Below, in pieces: positions 10,600 to 22,078 of a stretch of DNA of 64,000 nucleotides. The notes beneath the pieces are model-generated. The model searched no databases. It saw only the letters and a list, made by a program, of their open reading frames with translations, and was not told the origin of the DNA. Source of the stretch: Trifolium pratense. Its lineage: Eukaryota; Streptophyta; Magnoliopsida; Fabales; Fabaceae. The translations under genes and the position numbers were made by a program. Location: positions 35,018,409 to 35,082,408 of the forward strand of contig NC_060065.1 of the NCBI RefSeq assembly GCF_020283565.1, in the 5' to 3' direction. Every line of letters begins with the position of its first letter. Position 1 is the first letter of the stretch.

Positions 10600-13500
10600 A
10601 GGAAAACCACAACACCATAAGCAGTGAAGATAATAAACACTTCATACAAGATTACATGATTCTTGCAATAGTGACATAGTTTAAGATCATCGGCAATGCT
10701 ATGTGGCTTCACAGCTTCCCCTCTCAATATAATTTGGAAAGTTGTTGGTAACCGCAAGTACAATATGGACAAGTACACCTGTGAAACATGAGAATTAGAC
10801 TCAATAAAATTCAACCTTCAAAAAAGACACATAGGCACAATTTTAATAATTTAAGCATACACGTAAAGAGTAACGAAATCGTTTAGCAATATGTTCCTCC
10901 TGGATTCTCTTCCATGCAGGTTTACTGCCGAGTTTCTTGATATCCCAAGCAATACGAATATCCTGCATATGAGAATAAATCTCCCCATAAGAAAGGAAGA
11001 TTTCAACACAAGGCTAAAAGGAAAACCAATAAAATAAAAATGCAACCTTGGGATCTGAATCAAAATCTAACTCTGTAATCCCCTCATCATTAAACAACAA
11101 ATTGTAGACGATAACTTTAGTGCCACGAGATCCCATGTTATCAAACTGCAAGAGTGATGAATATATAGTGAGTCAAAATAAGCTATAATAGTATACCTGA
11201 GTATCATATATTTATATCCAATGTAATGATGTTCTAAAGCTAGCTTAGGAAGTATGTTTCTAGTTGAACATTCTAGAGTCAAAGAATTGTAATACAAAGA
11301 GAAGCCAAATTTAAGTGCGAACAAGAACGGGAAAAAATAGGTATCATAAAACCAAACATTAAGTTCATGATGCTAGGCAGTTATTGTCAACAATAACAAG
11401 GAAAAAGACAAGTATGCTAATCGTTAGTATGTTTGGATAGAGTCAGCCAATCATCAGGGGATGGAAGGGAAACATAAAAACTGACCTGTTTTAGAAGATC
11501 TGTTTCTGATGAATATGGTGACCAACGTAACAGCAATGATAAATTCTCCATAAAATGTTCGTTGCCATTTAACATGTCCAATGATCCAGTTGAGGTATTA
11601 AACTCATAATTCACCTGAAATTGACAAGATTGGTTAGCGATGCCAATTGAAAGTACTAAAGTGGGCCCAGCAATATCTAGGATAACATTACTAAGCTAAT
11701 AGGATGCAAGTGACCAGAGAAATGCATGTGCACATACAAAAATATTGCCAATCAAACAAATAGTTGTGTTCTATAATATATAGTTTGGCAGCTACTGCTA
11801 TCAGAAACGGTAAGTTGTATTTCAATGAGTGTTCAAGAAAGTAAAATAATAAAGAGAAAAAGGTCCCAGCTAAGAAAATAATCTCTAGCCCCTGACAATT
11901 CGGTTAACAGTCAGAATATCCCATACATTCTTTCCCCCCTCCTATACTCAAACATTGAGCCTTGAGAGATAGCCTTGGGCCTTCAAGCATAGCCTTGTGA
12001 CACATGCATTTCATCCAACAGCTCATTAACGGTAGAAATCGGATATTTGTCAGGTATGGTGATAGGCATATCGATAGGGTCGGACACTTATTGAGTTGCT
12101 ATTGAGTTGTAAATTGATGGCATGATGATGGCATTTGTGGGGTGAAAGACCCTTTCTACTCTGGAAAATAGATGGATGCTTAAGCTCTATTTCTTCAAAA
12201 AATGAGTCTCCTTGCTGCCCTACTATTGGCAGAGATTCCTCTCCGTCAACATCCATATCTTGGATGATCCCTTGTAAGGATGTTGGTTGGTTCGTATCTT
12301 AAAGCCGATATGACACCCTTTGCGCCTAACCATGCACACATTATTCTCAAAGCTCATTGTATTCTTCCTTCAATCCATAGTAGTTCTACCTGTGGTCTCC
12401 AACCGTTCAACTCTAAAACAATATAGCCACCTGCCTCCTCCCAAGTGTAAGACAAAATCATCAATTACCACAATGTGGCTCCCAATTTTTATCTCTACTA
12501 CTAGACAGACACCTCTGAATTAACACCTACTGCAATTTCCCATGCTAACTTCACAAGTCATCATGCCAGCAACAGTCAGTCACAAGGACACCACTAACTC
12601 TTGAACTATAAGTTATGTCGAGCTCCACTGTCGACCAAAAGTGAGATTGGATCTTCGGGTGAGAGATTTCCCGCGGTTTACTGCTCTATAGTCTAATACA
12701 TAACAAAACAACTCAAACTCCTCTTCATCCTCCTTTACCTTTACTTCTACCAACTTGTCTTTGATGTGGTGCCACACCATCCCGAATATAGAGACACAAA
12801 TGTTCAATGCAACAATAACTATTGTTTTGTCAATAATACCCCTAATTTTTTATTGCAGAAAGAGAAATATGTGCCTAGATAATAAAGTCAAAGTCATCGC
12901 AGGAAAAAGACAGTTAATTGCATAAAAAACCATCAAATTTATTAATTTCATTCTAGTGTAAAACAGCAGCAAACGTCACTTAAAAAGAACAGAGGTATAA
13001 TATATACCAGATCATGTGGTTCAACTAGTGAATCACTAGTCCGGCCACTGATCCGGTTACTGACCAAGTCAATGACAGTCCGGCTTGGTGAGATTGATTT
13101 GAACCAAAACCTTTAAGTGGTAATAAAATGAAAAATACCACTTACCATCGGTACTACTATTCTGTCAAGATGTGTTCGCATAAAAAATTTATATGACAGA
13201 AGTCCAATGCTTTGAGTCAAAATCCTGATCAAGGTATAAACAGTAAGAAGAGAGACAAAATAACAATTTCACTTGTCCCACATAAATTCACATATTATTG
13301 TCTATTTGTAAAGCATTTTCTGTCTCACTGTAATGTGAACAAGTGAAGTGACAGTCAAAAGATTGCAAGAGAAAGAATACAGAAGGCTGTAATAATACAA
13401 GTATATAGAATAAATTGGCATTAAGATACAGCCTCGTGACACATTAGTTAAATTCCCAAACCTACAAAATCAGCTTATAAGGTGAAGACTACGAACCACT

Positions 13501-14994
13501 TAGAAACACATATTTACGCCATATCTCAGCCAATTGAGACTTCTCAATACGCCCTCTCACGCTCAAGATTAGACATCTGGAGCATGAACCGAGTGGCCCA
13601 GTAGCGGGCAGCTCACGGATCTTGTATAGGCTCGGATACCATCTCAAAATTTGAGTTGGGACTTCTCAGGTATTATTTCTTGCCCGCCACTTCTAAACAC
13701 ATATTCGGGCAATATTTCATCCAATGTAGGACTTCTCAATAGTTTCAATGTTATAAAACACCTTATTACATCACCACATTTCTCTAAGGCTATAGACCAA
13801 CATATTATAAAGTCATATATTCATTTTTTGACCCATACCCGTTATTCAGATGACGACTGAAGACTATAGCATCTGCACCAAGCCTCATACTACTGGTCTT
13901 GAAGTTGAAGCCATTTCCATCTAGTCCATCAAATTAAAAAGTTTATGAAAGAGATTTAATAGAATAACAAAATTATTGCAAAAAGGATGTCACAATCCAT
14001 ACACTGTCCAATAGAAAGCTTTGAATTGTTATCTGAAAATCCAAAACTCGAGCAGCGACGCATTGCTTCTGGATCCATGCCACCACCATCATCTGATTGC
14101 CAAGTCCCAGTATCAAATCAATTAGAATGATCAGGTTCAGTGCAAACAAGTTCCTTCACAAACTAGGAACTTAAACCCAAAATGGCTACCAACTACCTAT
14201 ATCGAAGAGTTCCAGAAGCAACATACCATGAATCAGCAATGCTGGACTTCCATCTCTTGGATTTGATGTTTTATCAATGCTGACAAAGGTAGCTCCATTT
14301 TGGATCTATCCTAAGAACAAATGTCAACCATAAAATATAAAGTACAAACAAAAAACAAAGGTATTAGAACATGAAATGATGGTTTGTAACATTGACAAAA
14401 CATACATCAAGGTTTCACAATAACCTATGCAACGACAATTAAAAATTTATTGCAATACTCATGAACCAGAAAGCTACTGAGGCAGAAGAAAAACCAGAAA
14501 TGCTGACATCTAAAGAAGATGAACTATTTCTGGCACAGGGAAATGCCAGTATCACAAAGCAATAGACAATCTAGTGTAGCTGGCAAAAGCTAACTCAACA
14601 GTATCACAAAGAATGCCAACTCAGTCTACTGTAAAGTTAGTAATTTATTTATTCAATAAAACAATATTAAGAATAGAGTTTCCATCACTTTCTCTCTTTA
14701 TAGCATGAATTCTCTCCCATTTTCGGTTTCGGTTACAGGCTTACAGCTAATATAATAATAGTTCAACCAACAGGAATAATCACCTCATCAACAGCATTAT
14801 CAAGAAGCTCTGCTACAGCTGCAAACATAAACAAAAACATAAATAATCACAAAGATGGGCAATTAAAGTAGTCATAAAGAAGGGGAAAGTCTATATAGAT
14901 GATTAGAATAAGAACATACCGCCAAATGCCCGCTTGTGTGAAGTTGCATTTGAGTGAAGGAACATGGGGTGTACATGTAGATAGTTTTTCCCAC
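10600..14994 (-). pseudogene. MORC-family GHKL ATPase gene, truncated at both ends
   Basis: Ten exons were traced in phase on the minus strand: 14994-14920 (LHVHPMFLHSNATSHKRAFG), 14818-14784 (VAELLDNAVDE), 14305-14227 (IQNGATFVSIDKTSNPRDGS), 14092-14003 (DDGGGMDPEAMRRCSSFGFS), 13920-13839 (YGNGFNFKTSSMRLGADAIV), 13224-13146 (LTQSIGLLSYKFF), 11614-11486 (VNYEFNTSTGSLDML), 11145-11047 (FDNMGSRGTKVIVYN), 10962-10861 (DIRIAWDIKKLG) and 10778 to about 10680 (VYLSILYLRLPTTFQIILRG). They carry the GHKL N-box, the DDGGGM motif and the GNGF glycine loop of plant MORC proteins, which act in heterochromatin silencing and immunity. Two extra residues (NF) interrupt GNGF-KTSSM. The upstream CRQFWKAG exon and all exons after DDLK are missing. 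A copia element lies where the 5' end should be. Confidence 0.8.
11935..12840 (-). mobile_element. Ty3/gypsy remnant inside a MORC intron
   Basis: Minus-strand pieces match the start of a gypsy reverse transcriptase: HHHAINLQLNSNSISVRPYR (12160-12080) followed by IPDKYPISTVNELLDEMH (12060-12000). Upstream pieces at 12650-12600 read like a protease region (VDSSS). Frameshifts and stops are common and no LTR was found. It lies in the 1.5 kb intron between the LTQSIG and VNYEF exons of the MORC gene. Confidence 0.6.
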
Positions 14995-15341
14995 CTGCAA
15001 CCCAAAAAGATTAAGAAATGCATAAGAAATCTAGAATGGATAAAACTCACTGTACTGTATCTACAGGCAAAAAGCTTAGCAACTAGCATGTGATATCTGA
15101 AAACTACAATGCTCACAAAAGTCAAAAAGCTTAGCAACTAGTTGATGTTCATGTTACTTATATCTTCTATAAAATCTTTTCAAGTTTTATTTCTGTTATA
15201 TAAACGATGGAACGTGAAGTAGATGGATATTGCGTATGCATCTGAACATTAAGTATAGCTAATAAAGAAGATATAAAAGTCAGCAATATGAGTTTTTCTT
15301 TTGTATCAGTAAACTTGATTTGCATGAAGAACTAGAAAACT

Positions 15342-15473
15342 TGCAGAAGAATGAGCAAGAAGAAAATTCTCATTAACATTGAAAAATGATGGTTACAATG
15401 TTATATACAAGATAGAAAGGTCTAACTAACCATCTATGTGGCATAACTAACAAGCCATGTGGCAAAACTAACA
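15342..15473 (-). mobile_element. Short copia 3' LTR (putative)
   Basis: On the minus strand this segment begins TGTTAG, ends TTCTGCA and follows the RNase H coding end by about 45 bases, as a 3' LTR should. It is only 132 bp. No 5' partner exists because the element is cut off within gag, so the boundaries rest on TG/CA ends alone. Confidence 0.45.
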
Positions 15474-15517
15474 CCTAACTAGGTAACTAACTGTTAGATG
15501 AAGAGTAGCTTGCAGAG

Positions 15518-16747
15518 CTAGTAAGTAACCAAAGCATGAAAGGGACGAGGGTGAGAAGCTTTCGTGAAGATATCGGCCACTTGAGAAGCTGAAGGAACTG
15601 GAAGTAAACGCATGAGACCTTCTTGTATTTTGAGACGGACAATGTGACAATCAATGTCAAGATGTTTGGTGGGCTGATGAAACACCGGGTTAGCAGCAAT
15701 GTGCATAGCACTTTGTCTATCATAGTATAAAACAGCTTGGCGAGCACAAGATTGAGCAAGATCTTTGAGAAGGAATGATATCCATTGAAGCTCTCGAGTG
15801 GCTGCAGCAAGGGCGCGATATTCAGCTTCAGCTGAAGAACAGGAGACGGTTGATTGTTTCTTAGATTTCCATGAAATGAGGGAATGTCCAATGAAGAAAA
15901 AATAACCAGAAATGGAACGACGAGTTTCCAAACAACCACCCCAGTCAGCATTACTAAAGCCAAGAACTTGAACATCCGAATTCCTGGGAAAAGTAAGCCA
16001 GAACCTGGAGCTGTTTCAAATATCTAAGCACTCTGAGAGCTGCTTTGTGGCGATTCTCAGTGGGAGCTGACATAAATTGGCTGAGTTGTTGAGTAGCATG
16101 GGAAATGTCGGGCCTAGTGGTGGTGAGGTAAAGCAATCGACCCACAAGTCTGCGATATGCACTAATGTCAGCAAATAATGGTCTGTCATCAGTGGAGAGT
16201 TTAGCTGCAGGATCAAGAGGAGTTGTAGCAGGTTTGCAGTGAGTCAAACCTGAATCTTCAAGCAATTCAAGGCAGTATTTGCGTTGACAAATAGAGATAC
16301 CATGAGAGGAATGAGCTACATCTAAACCAAGAAAGAATTTTAGTTGTCCCAAATTCTTGATACAGAAGGTAGAGTGTAATGCACTCTTAATGGAATCAAA
16401 TTCTGCTATATCAGGGCCAGCTAGGAGAATATCATCAACATACACAAGAAGTGCTAAGAAAGTAGTTCCTGAAGATTCGATAAACAGTGTGTGATCTGCA
16501 TTGCCTTGGATAAAGCCATGGGAGAGTAGAAAAGAAGTTTGTCAAACCATTGCCTACTAGCCTGTTTTAAACCATATAAGGACTTCGTGAGCCTACACAG
16601 TTGGCCAGGTTTAGGTGAAACAACCCCTTGCGGAACCTTCATATAAACAGCTTCATTGAGGTCACCATGCAGAAATCCATTGTTGACATCTAATTGATGA
16701 ACATGCCACCTGTGGATAGAATCTAAAGCATCAATCTCAGCATGCAT
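15518..16747 (-). pseudogene. Copia reverse transcriptase and RNase H (defective)
   Basis: Reading leftward: [20 protein letters not shown], then [17 protein letters not shown], the catalytic MYVDDILL, FFLGLDVAHS, RPDISHATQQLSQFMSAP, then RNase H pieces SISGYFFFIGHSLISWKSKK, SSAEAEYRALA and QSAMHIAANPVFHQPTKHLD. IDAL joins directly to the [12 protein letters not shown] block, so the family's CKWVYKIK...FKARLVAKG region (roughly 65 residues) is missing. A frameshift falls at about 16450 beside the YVDD motif and another at about 15950. Reverse transcriptase is non-functional. Confidence 0.85.
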
Positions 16748-16752
16748 AGCAG

Positions 16753-18076
16753 CTATCCATTTAGGGTGTTTACTAGCAGAGATGTAGGATTTTGGCCCAG
16801 TTTTTCACTATTGAGTGAGGCAACATATGTGAGATGAGAAGGGGACAGGTTAGTGTAATTAATATGAGAGGTTATAGGATAGTGAAATGTGTTAGCTGAG
16901 TGACATACATAGTCAGTAAGATAGGAAGATGGATTTCTAGCTCTAGTAGAGCTTCTGAGAAGAAGTTGTGTATCATGGTTTGGTGGGTCTGATGGCTGTT
17001 GGGTGTCAAGTTCTGATGGTGCAGATGGAGTTAGTGTGGGTGGAATATAAGTGCAAGAAGGAATATCAGCAACAGACTCAAAAGTATCAACATCTGGGTC
17101 AGTGTAAGGAACAATACTAGAAATTGACTCTTTGTGAGAGACAGATGGAAGAGATTGAGGAGTACATTTGGTGGGTTTATAAGGAAATTCAAGTTCATAA
17201 AATTCAACATTTCTGGAAACAGAATAACTTCTGGAATGTGTATCTAAAATCACATAACCTTTCATACCTTGTTTATCTCCAAGAAACACACATTTGCTAG
17301 CTCTTGGATCAAAACTTGTGCCTCTGAATAGGTAAAGTAGATGAATAGCATAAACATCCAAAGACATGGAGAGTAGTGAGGTCAGGTTCAATACCAGGAA
17401 ATGGTAACTTCTTCTGCTTAGCCATGTGACATTCATCAAAAGGATCATGGTCTAAGACAGGTATATAGCTAAATTTCTTATTCAAACACTTCATTCTTTC
17501 AGCAGATAGGTGGCCTAACCTGAGATGCCATAACCTCCCACTATTGACACTTACTGAATTACCTCTAACAATTGAACTTACTTGTTCAAGCTTCCAGTAA
17601 TACAATCCATCCAGTTGCTTAGCCAAACCAATCCTCCTCATAGTGTCCTTTTCCTGCATGATACATATATCATTTTCAAAAGAGGTGACACAATCATGTT
17701 GCTTATCTAATCTTGAGACAGACATGAGATTTACATTAAAGCCAGGCAGATATAAAACTCTATCTATAGTTAACTTAACTCATCACAAATTTTGATCTTT
17801 CCAATGATGTGAGCTTGAACACTACTTCCATTAGGCAAACCAACAGAAATAGGTGGGACAATATTACTAATATGAAGTAAACCATTGCATAGAATTGCAT
17901 ATGTGATCAGTTGCACCTGTGTCTAAAATCCATTGACATATAGTGTTACTGATTGCAGAGTTATGATCATGAGGTTTACCTGCTACTCCTGCAGAATAAC
18001 AGTGACTGCTTTCACCCTTGACTATGTTGGTAGCATGCTTAGTGCCATCCAATTGGTTCCTTTCAAGCAAAGCCAA
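16753..18076 (-). pseudogene. Copia protease and integrase region (catalytic core deleted)
   Basis: 18076-17867 holds the protease motif WILDTGATDHIC. 17725-17400 holds the GAG-pre-integrase zinc-binding part (LWHLRLGHLSAERM, HMAKQKKLPFP). The next codons read PDLTTLHVFGCLCYSSTLP, which in intact elements lies after the integrase catalytic core, so the DDE core is deleted. The C-terminal ASKCVFLGDKQGMKGYVILD and a proline/serine-rich linker follow after a frameshift near 17320. Stops interrupt 17860-17730. Confidence 0.85.
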
Positions 18077-18088
18077 TAAGCTGTTGTA

Positions 18089-18885
18089 CTAATCCTTGGT
18101 CAAGGACACATTTCCTTCATCTGAAGCCTTCATCTGCATGTTCCCACCATCATTGTAGCCTTCATTGTTCTCATCCTCAACATTATTAGCATAAGCATTT
18201 CCTTGATTACCTCTACCATAGCCCCAATTAGGTGGATAACCATGTTTCTTATAGCAAATGTCAACTATGTGACCATTCTTACCACAGTATGTGCAAACTT
18301 TTTCTTTGTAAGGATTGCCTCTGCCTCTACCATATTGATTATTACCAAATTGATTACCTCCATTGCCTCTTCCTCGGCCAAAACCTCTCCGTGCACCAAG
18401 ATTTTCAACAGCATTAGCTAATACCTCAGTTTCTTCATGCTTACTATCAATTGAAACATTCACACCATAATTCTGTTGCCTCTCATCTTGTAAAACCATA
18501 GAAAGAACCTTGTTGATATTTGGAAGAGGTTCCATTAACAAAACGTGAGACCTAACAAATTTTGATACTGCTCATTCAATCCCATAAGAAATTGGATGAT
18601 TTTGTCTTCAGTCCTGAACAACGTGCATTTCTCATAGCAGCACAAACACACATATATGGACAGGTACACTGCGGAATGGGCCTAAATTGATCAAGTTCTT
18701 CCCACATGGCACGCATCTCAGTAAAGTAATCCGAAACTCGAGAATTACCTTGTTTGAAATTGGAGATTTCTTGATACAGAGTTGCTACACGAACTCTATC
18801 ACCTTGCAAGCACCTTTCTTTAAGATCTTTCCAAACATCGACTGCATTTTCATGTAAACAACACTTTCTGAAACAACAATTTATT
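18089..18885 (-). pseudogene. Copia gag (UBN2 type) with CCHC knuckle, truncated
   Basis: The N-terminal part reads ENAVDVWKDLKERCLQGDRV and SDYFTEMRAMWEELDQFRPI, followed by RARCSGLKTK-type sequence and a frameshift at about 18570. The second part is glycine- and asparagine-rich with a CCHC zinc knuckle (CTYCGKNGHIVDICYKKHG, 18296-18240). The first ~100 residues of gag are missing where it meets mTERF sequence. Confidence 0.8.
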
Positions 18886-19657
18886 AAGAAATTGCAAAAC
18901 AAAAGCTCTAGGAATAACCCTTTTCTCCAAACTATGCAAAACAAGTACTGGATACTTAGCAAGCACAAGAGAATCCCAACCCATTTCATTGACAAAAAAC
19001 TTCATCAATCATCACTGCCTCAATTTTCTCCACAGATGATAACATACACCAAGGATGTTTCACAAATGCTGAAACAACATTCTCTTCAGACCAACCCCAT
19101 TTCTTAAACACATCAATCTTCCTTCCCCAAAGTGACTTGTTATTAACCTTAGCACGCAACGCCACAATGAAAACTGTCGATTTAGGGTTAAATCCCAATT
19201 CCGTTACTTCCACCACAACCCTATTCAAAAAAAGAGGATTTTCAGCAAGTATAGGATACCAATTTCGTAGCACCACCTTTGACTCGGGAACACCATTTTG
19301 AATCAAAAGTTGAATATTCTGTAATGGGTTTTTAGAAAAAATCATGCGATCACAATGTTTGAGAAAACACATCTCATTAAGCTAAAAGAAACAATATTTT
19401 TTTTTTTTTTGAGAAATGCAATAGTTGATTGATCAGAAAGTAAGAATCTTTTGACAAAATCATAAGATGTGGTTATAGTATTTTCCAAGCTTTGACACAA
19501 GATAACAGGAGTTTTGGTAATGATGTGAACAAGATCGGATTTTGAAGCACCCTTTGAGAGAAGAAAAATGAATTTTGGGAGGATGGTTTTGTTAAGATCG
19601 AAAGAGAGAACATCTGGGCGAGTTTTGATGATACAAAATAAGTGATTATTTGAGAAG
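18886..19657 (-). pseudogene. mTERF-like pseudogene (third gene copy, broken)
   Basis: Nearly identical to the middle of the intact gene at 32169-33311, from GFSNNHL down to the ALVLQFLESK region. The 3' end is replaced by copia gag at 18885 and the 5' end stops abruptly at 19657. Lesions include a six-base duplication near 19010 and a loss around 19275. An insert of about 46 bases with a long T run lies at 19367-19413, inside the FLKHCDR codons. Confidence 0.85.
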
Positions 19658-19705
19658 TTCTCTTTTTGTTGACTATGTTAGTAACATGCTTAGTGTCAAC
19701 AAAAA
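19650..19705. repeat. Perfect hairpin with copia-like loop
   Basis: 'ttctctttttgttgac' (about 19659) and its exact reverse complement 'gtcaacaaaaagagaa' (about 19696) flank a loop resembling a piece of the nearby copia element (compare 18022-18050). It lies exactly at the end of the mTERF homology. Confidence 0.7.
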
Positions 19706-20262
19706 GAGAAGTTCATGCATATATGATTGATACGTTGTGTCCTAACAATATCTCTAGTCTTCTGGATAAACTCATTTCTTTCTGACTCGTTCTTGTCCAA
19801 AAGGTACGTAACATGCAATGTTGCAAGTACATGTTTCTAAATTTCACATGGCGCCACGTATTAGATAGCAACAAAAGATATACTATAGTATTAAGCAAAA
19901 TAAAAAGACGATGACATCATAACAATAATATATTGACATCACAATTATATTTACATCCTATAATACAACAATTCTATTCAATACCTCCAAAAATATTAAC
20001 TGATAATTATCAAACCAACTATGTCACTTTTCACTATAAATAGTGTGTATTATATATATGTTTTTGATGTATTTGGTTTAAAAGCCAAAACGTATTATTA
20101 GATTTTAACTTTATATATATTTTTTAACCATTTACATTATGTACATTTTTATTTATTATTAGATATTAATTTCATTGCCATCTTCAACACTCAATCCCCA
20201 AAACTATATCTTCAATCTCTATTAAAATCTCATAATACTTTTTATCGTAGGGAACTACCTGA
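19706..20262. other. AT-rich intergenic DNA
   Basis: No gene or recognisable repeat was found. The open frame around 19713-19898 has no supporting features. Confidence 0.5.
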
Positions 20263-20265
20263 GAT

Positions 20266-20311
<46 letters not shown>
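20263..20311. repeat. (TA)n microsatellite
   Basis: An uninterrupted TA run of about 48 bases next to the left arm of an inverted-repeat element. Confidence 0.9.
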
Positions 20312-20315
<4 letters not shown>

Positions 20316-21240
20316 CACATGAGAATGTCAATTATATATGAGAATGGTGAGAATGAATATGAGCCATGTGATCAAAAACGTGTGGCAGAGATTAAAAAAA
20401 GACTCTTTTAGGTGTGTCACATGAGATTCTGCTATTTCTGTCACTCTCTCTTCCTTCCCAGAACTTCTTTTTCTCTCAAACACAACTTCCACCCTTCTCA
20501 GTTCCTCTTACTTTTTTTTCTACACATCAATCCTCATTTCTCAGTTCTCACTTATGTGACTTCGTACTCATTCTATTCTTTATTAATTCAACAAATTTAT
20601 CCAATTTGCTTGATCTAGATCTAATTACAAAATAAATAGAATTTAAAAGCATAAAGAAACTCATTATAACTTGTTTTGAAACCATATCTGCATCGATTGT
20701 GGTCTTACTACAGTAACCCAATCCTACCGGTACATTTTGCAGAGGGTGGGAAATCGAAGAACATGAAAGGGTAAAGGGTTCAAAAGAAATAAAAATGGAC
20801 TGGGAACTGAGCGGCCGGAATAAGGTAAGCGGCCGGAACGACAGGAGGGATAAGATGAGTGGCCGGAACTGAGCGGCCGGAATAAGGTAAGCGGTGGGTG
20901 TGGTCTATGTGTGATGTTGGGGAGAGAGAAGGGAGGCGTGTATTTGTTGGAGAGAGAAAGTTTAATAAGAATGTTTTAATCATGTGTTGTGTTATTTGAA
21001 CAACAATTTAGGTGACAACTTTTGGGACAACAATAAATTTACAAATGAAAGTAGGTGTTGACACAAAAATCAAAGCAATAGAGAGAGAAAGTAAAAAGAT
21101 AATGTGAGTATGAGAGAGAAAGTTGTCTCAAAAGTTGTTAAAAAATGGTTGTACAAATATCATTTCTCTTTAATCATACTCCTTCATTTAAATCCAATGG
21201 TTATTATTCATTCTCATATTCTCATATATCTTTATCATTC

Positions 21241-21243
<3 letters not shown>
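20312..21243. mobile_element. Inverted-repeat element bounded by TA runs, with non-repeat cargo
   Basis: The left end (20320-20370: tgagaatggtgagaatgaat and on) is the approximate reverse complement of the right end (21195-21240). TA microsatellites lie outside both ends. The interior is a pyrimidine-rich 5'UTR-like stretch (20430-20610) and a GC-rich part with repeated 'gagcggccggaataaggtaa' (20810 and 20873). No transposase. Exact ends are unclear because the flanks are TA repeats. Confidence 0.5.

Positions 21244-21311
<68 letters not shown>
21244..21311. repeat. (TA)n microsatellite
   Basis: A TA run of about 66 bases between two inverted-repeat elements. Confidence 0.9.
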
Positions 21312-21314
<3 letters not shown>

Positions 21315-21935
21315 TCAGGATCCGTTGATACCAGGTGTCAAACTTTATTTTGACACCAAATTTTGTCCATTTATTTTATTTGATCTGATGGTCAGGTTTA
21401 ATCTCATAACTTATAAAAATAAATCAAATCATAGACAATTTAAATCCCCCTTTATTTATTGTAAAAAAAAAAATTCCCTTTATTTACGGAAGGTTTCTTT
21501 TCTTTCTTTCTTTTTTTTTTTACAATTTTATGGAAGCTTTCTTTCTTTCTTTTTTTTGGTTTATTTTATGGAAGCTTTCTATTAATCCATCATAAAATTA
21601 TACTGTACGTGATAAACGATCGATAAAGAATGGGAGACCATGTTCTTTCTTCCTCATCCATATTATCAAAATAAATATTGCCTGGTATCACAAAAGTAAG
21701 TGACTCAACGGAAATTGATTTATTAATTAATCTTTTTTTTTTTTCGTAAAATTTTGCATGTTGTGCCGTAATTTCCATAAATAAAGGGAAAAAAAATTTG
21801 ACAATAAATAAAGGAGGATTTAATTGTCTATGATTTGATCTATTTTTATAAGTTATGAGATTAAACCTGATCATTAAATCAAATAAAATAAATGGACAAG
21901 ATTTGGTGTCAAAATAAAATTTGACAACCTAATAC
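21312..21935. mobile_element. MITE-like element, GGATCCGTTGA..CAGGTGTCAAAC family, copy 1
   Basis: Arms of about 145 bp (21320-21465 and 21790-21935) are inverted repeats, for example 'ttttgacaccaaattttgtc' against 'gacaagatttggtgtcaaaa'. The middle holds TTTC-rich DNA. The left terminus contains its own small palindrome (TGACACC/GGTGTCA type). A related element is at 50203-50935. No coding capacity. Confidence 0.7.
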
Positions 21936-22002
21936 ACTCCCTTTGAGGAGGCCGAACGAACGCAATCCAAAACCTAAAAGCACACACTCACATCACAGAC
22001 AG

Positions 22003-22016
22003 AGTATATAAATAAA
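22003..22016 (+). promoter_or_regulatory. TATA box of the lysine-rich protein gene
   Basis: TATATAAATAAATAA lies about 75 bases before the ATG at 22079, allowing a short purine-rich leader. Confidence 0.45.
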
Positions 22017-22078
22017 TAAGTAGATGGATGGGAGGAGAAAGAGAAGAGAAGGGAAGGTAAAGGTAATTTAGAATAATA

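Larger units (their letters stand above)
15342..18885 (-). mobile_element. Ty1/copia retrotransposon, 5'-truncated and internally deleted
   Basis: Gag, protease, integrase, reverse transcriptase and RNase H segments run in copia order on the minus strand. The element lacks the start of gag and its 5' LTR, and its gag end is fused to a broken mTERF gene at about 18885. It separates the MORC remnant from the mTERF remnant. Two coding deletions make it non-autonomous (described in the pol entries). Confidence 0.9.

Noticed and set aside
18203..18421. Plus-strand frames opposite copia gag
   Set aside because: Antisense shadows of the Gly/Asn-rich gag and CCHC region.
20412..20635. Two overlapping frames as possible small secreted peptides
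   Set aside because: Pyrimidine-rich leader-like DNA inside an inverted-repeat element; no conserved cysteine pattern or cleavage site.
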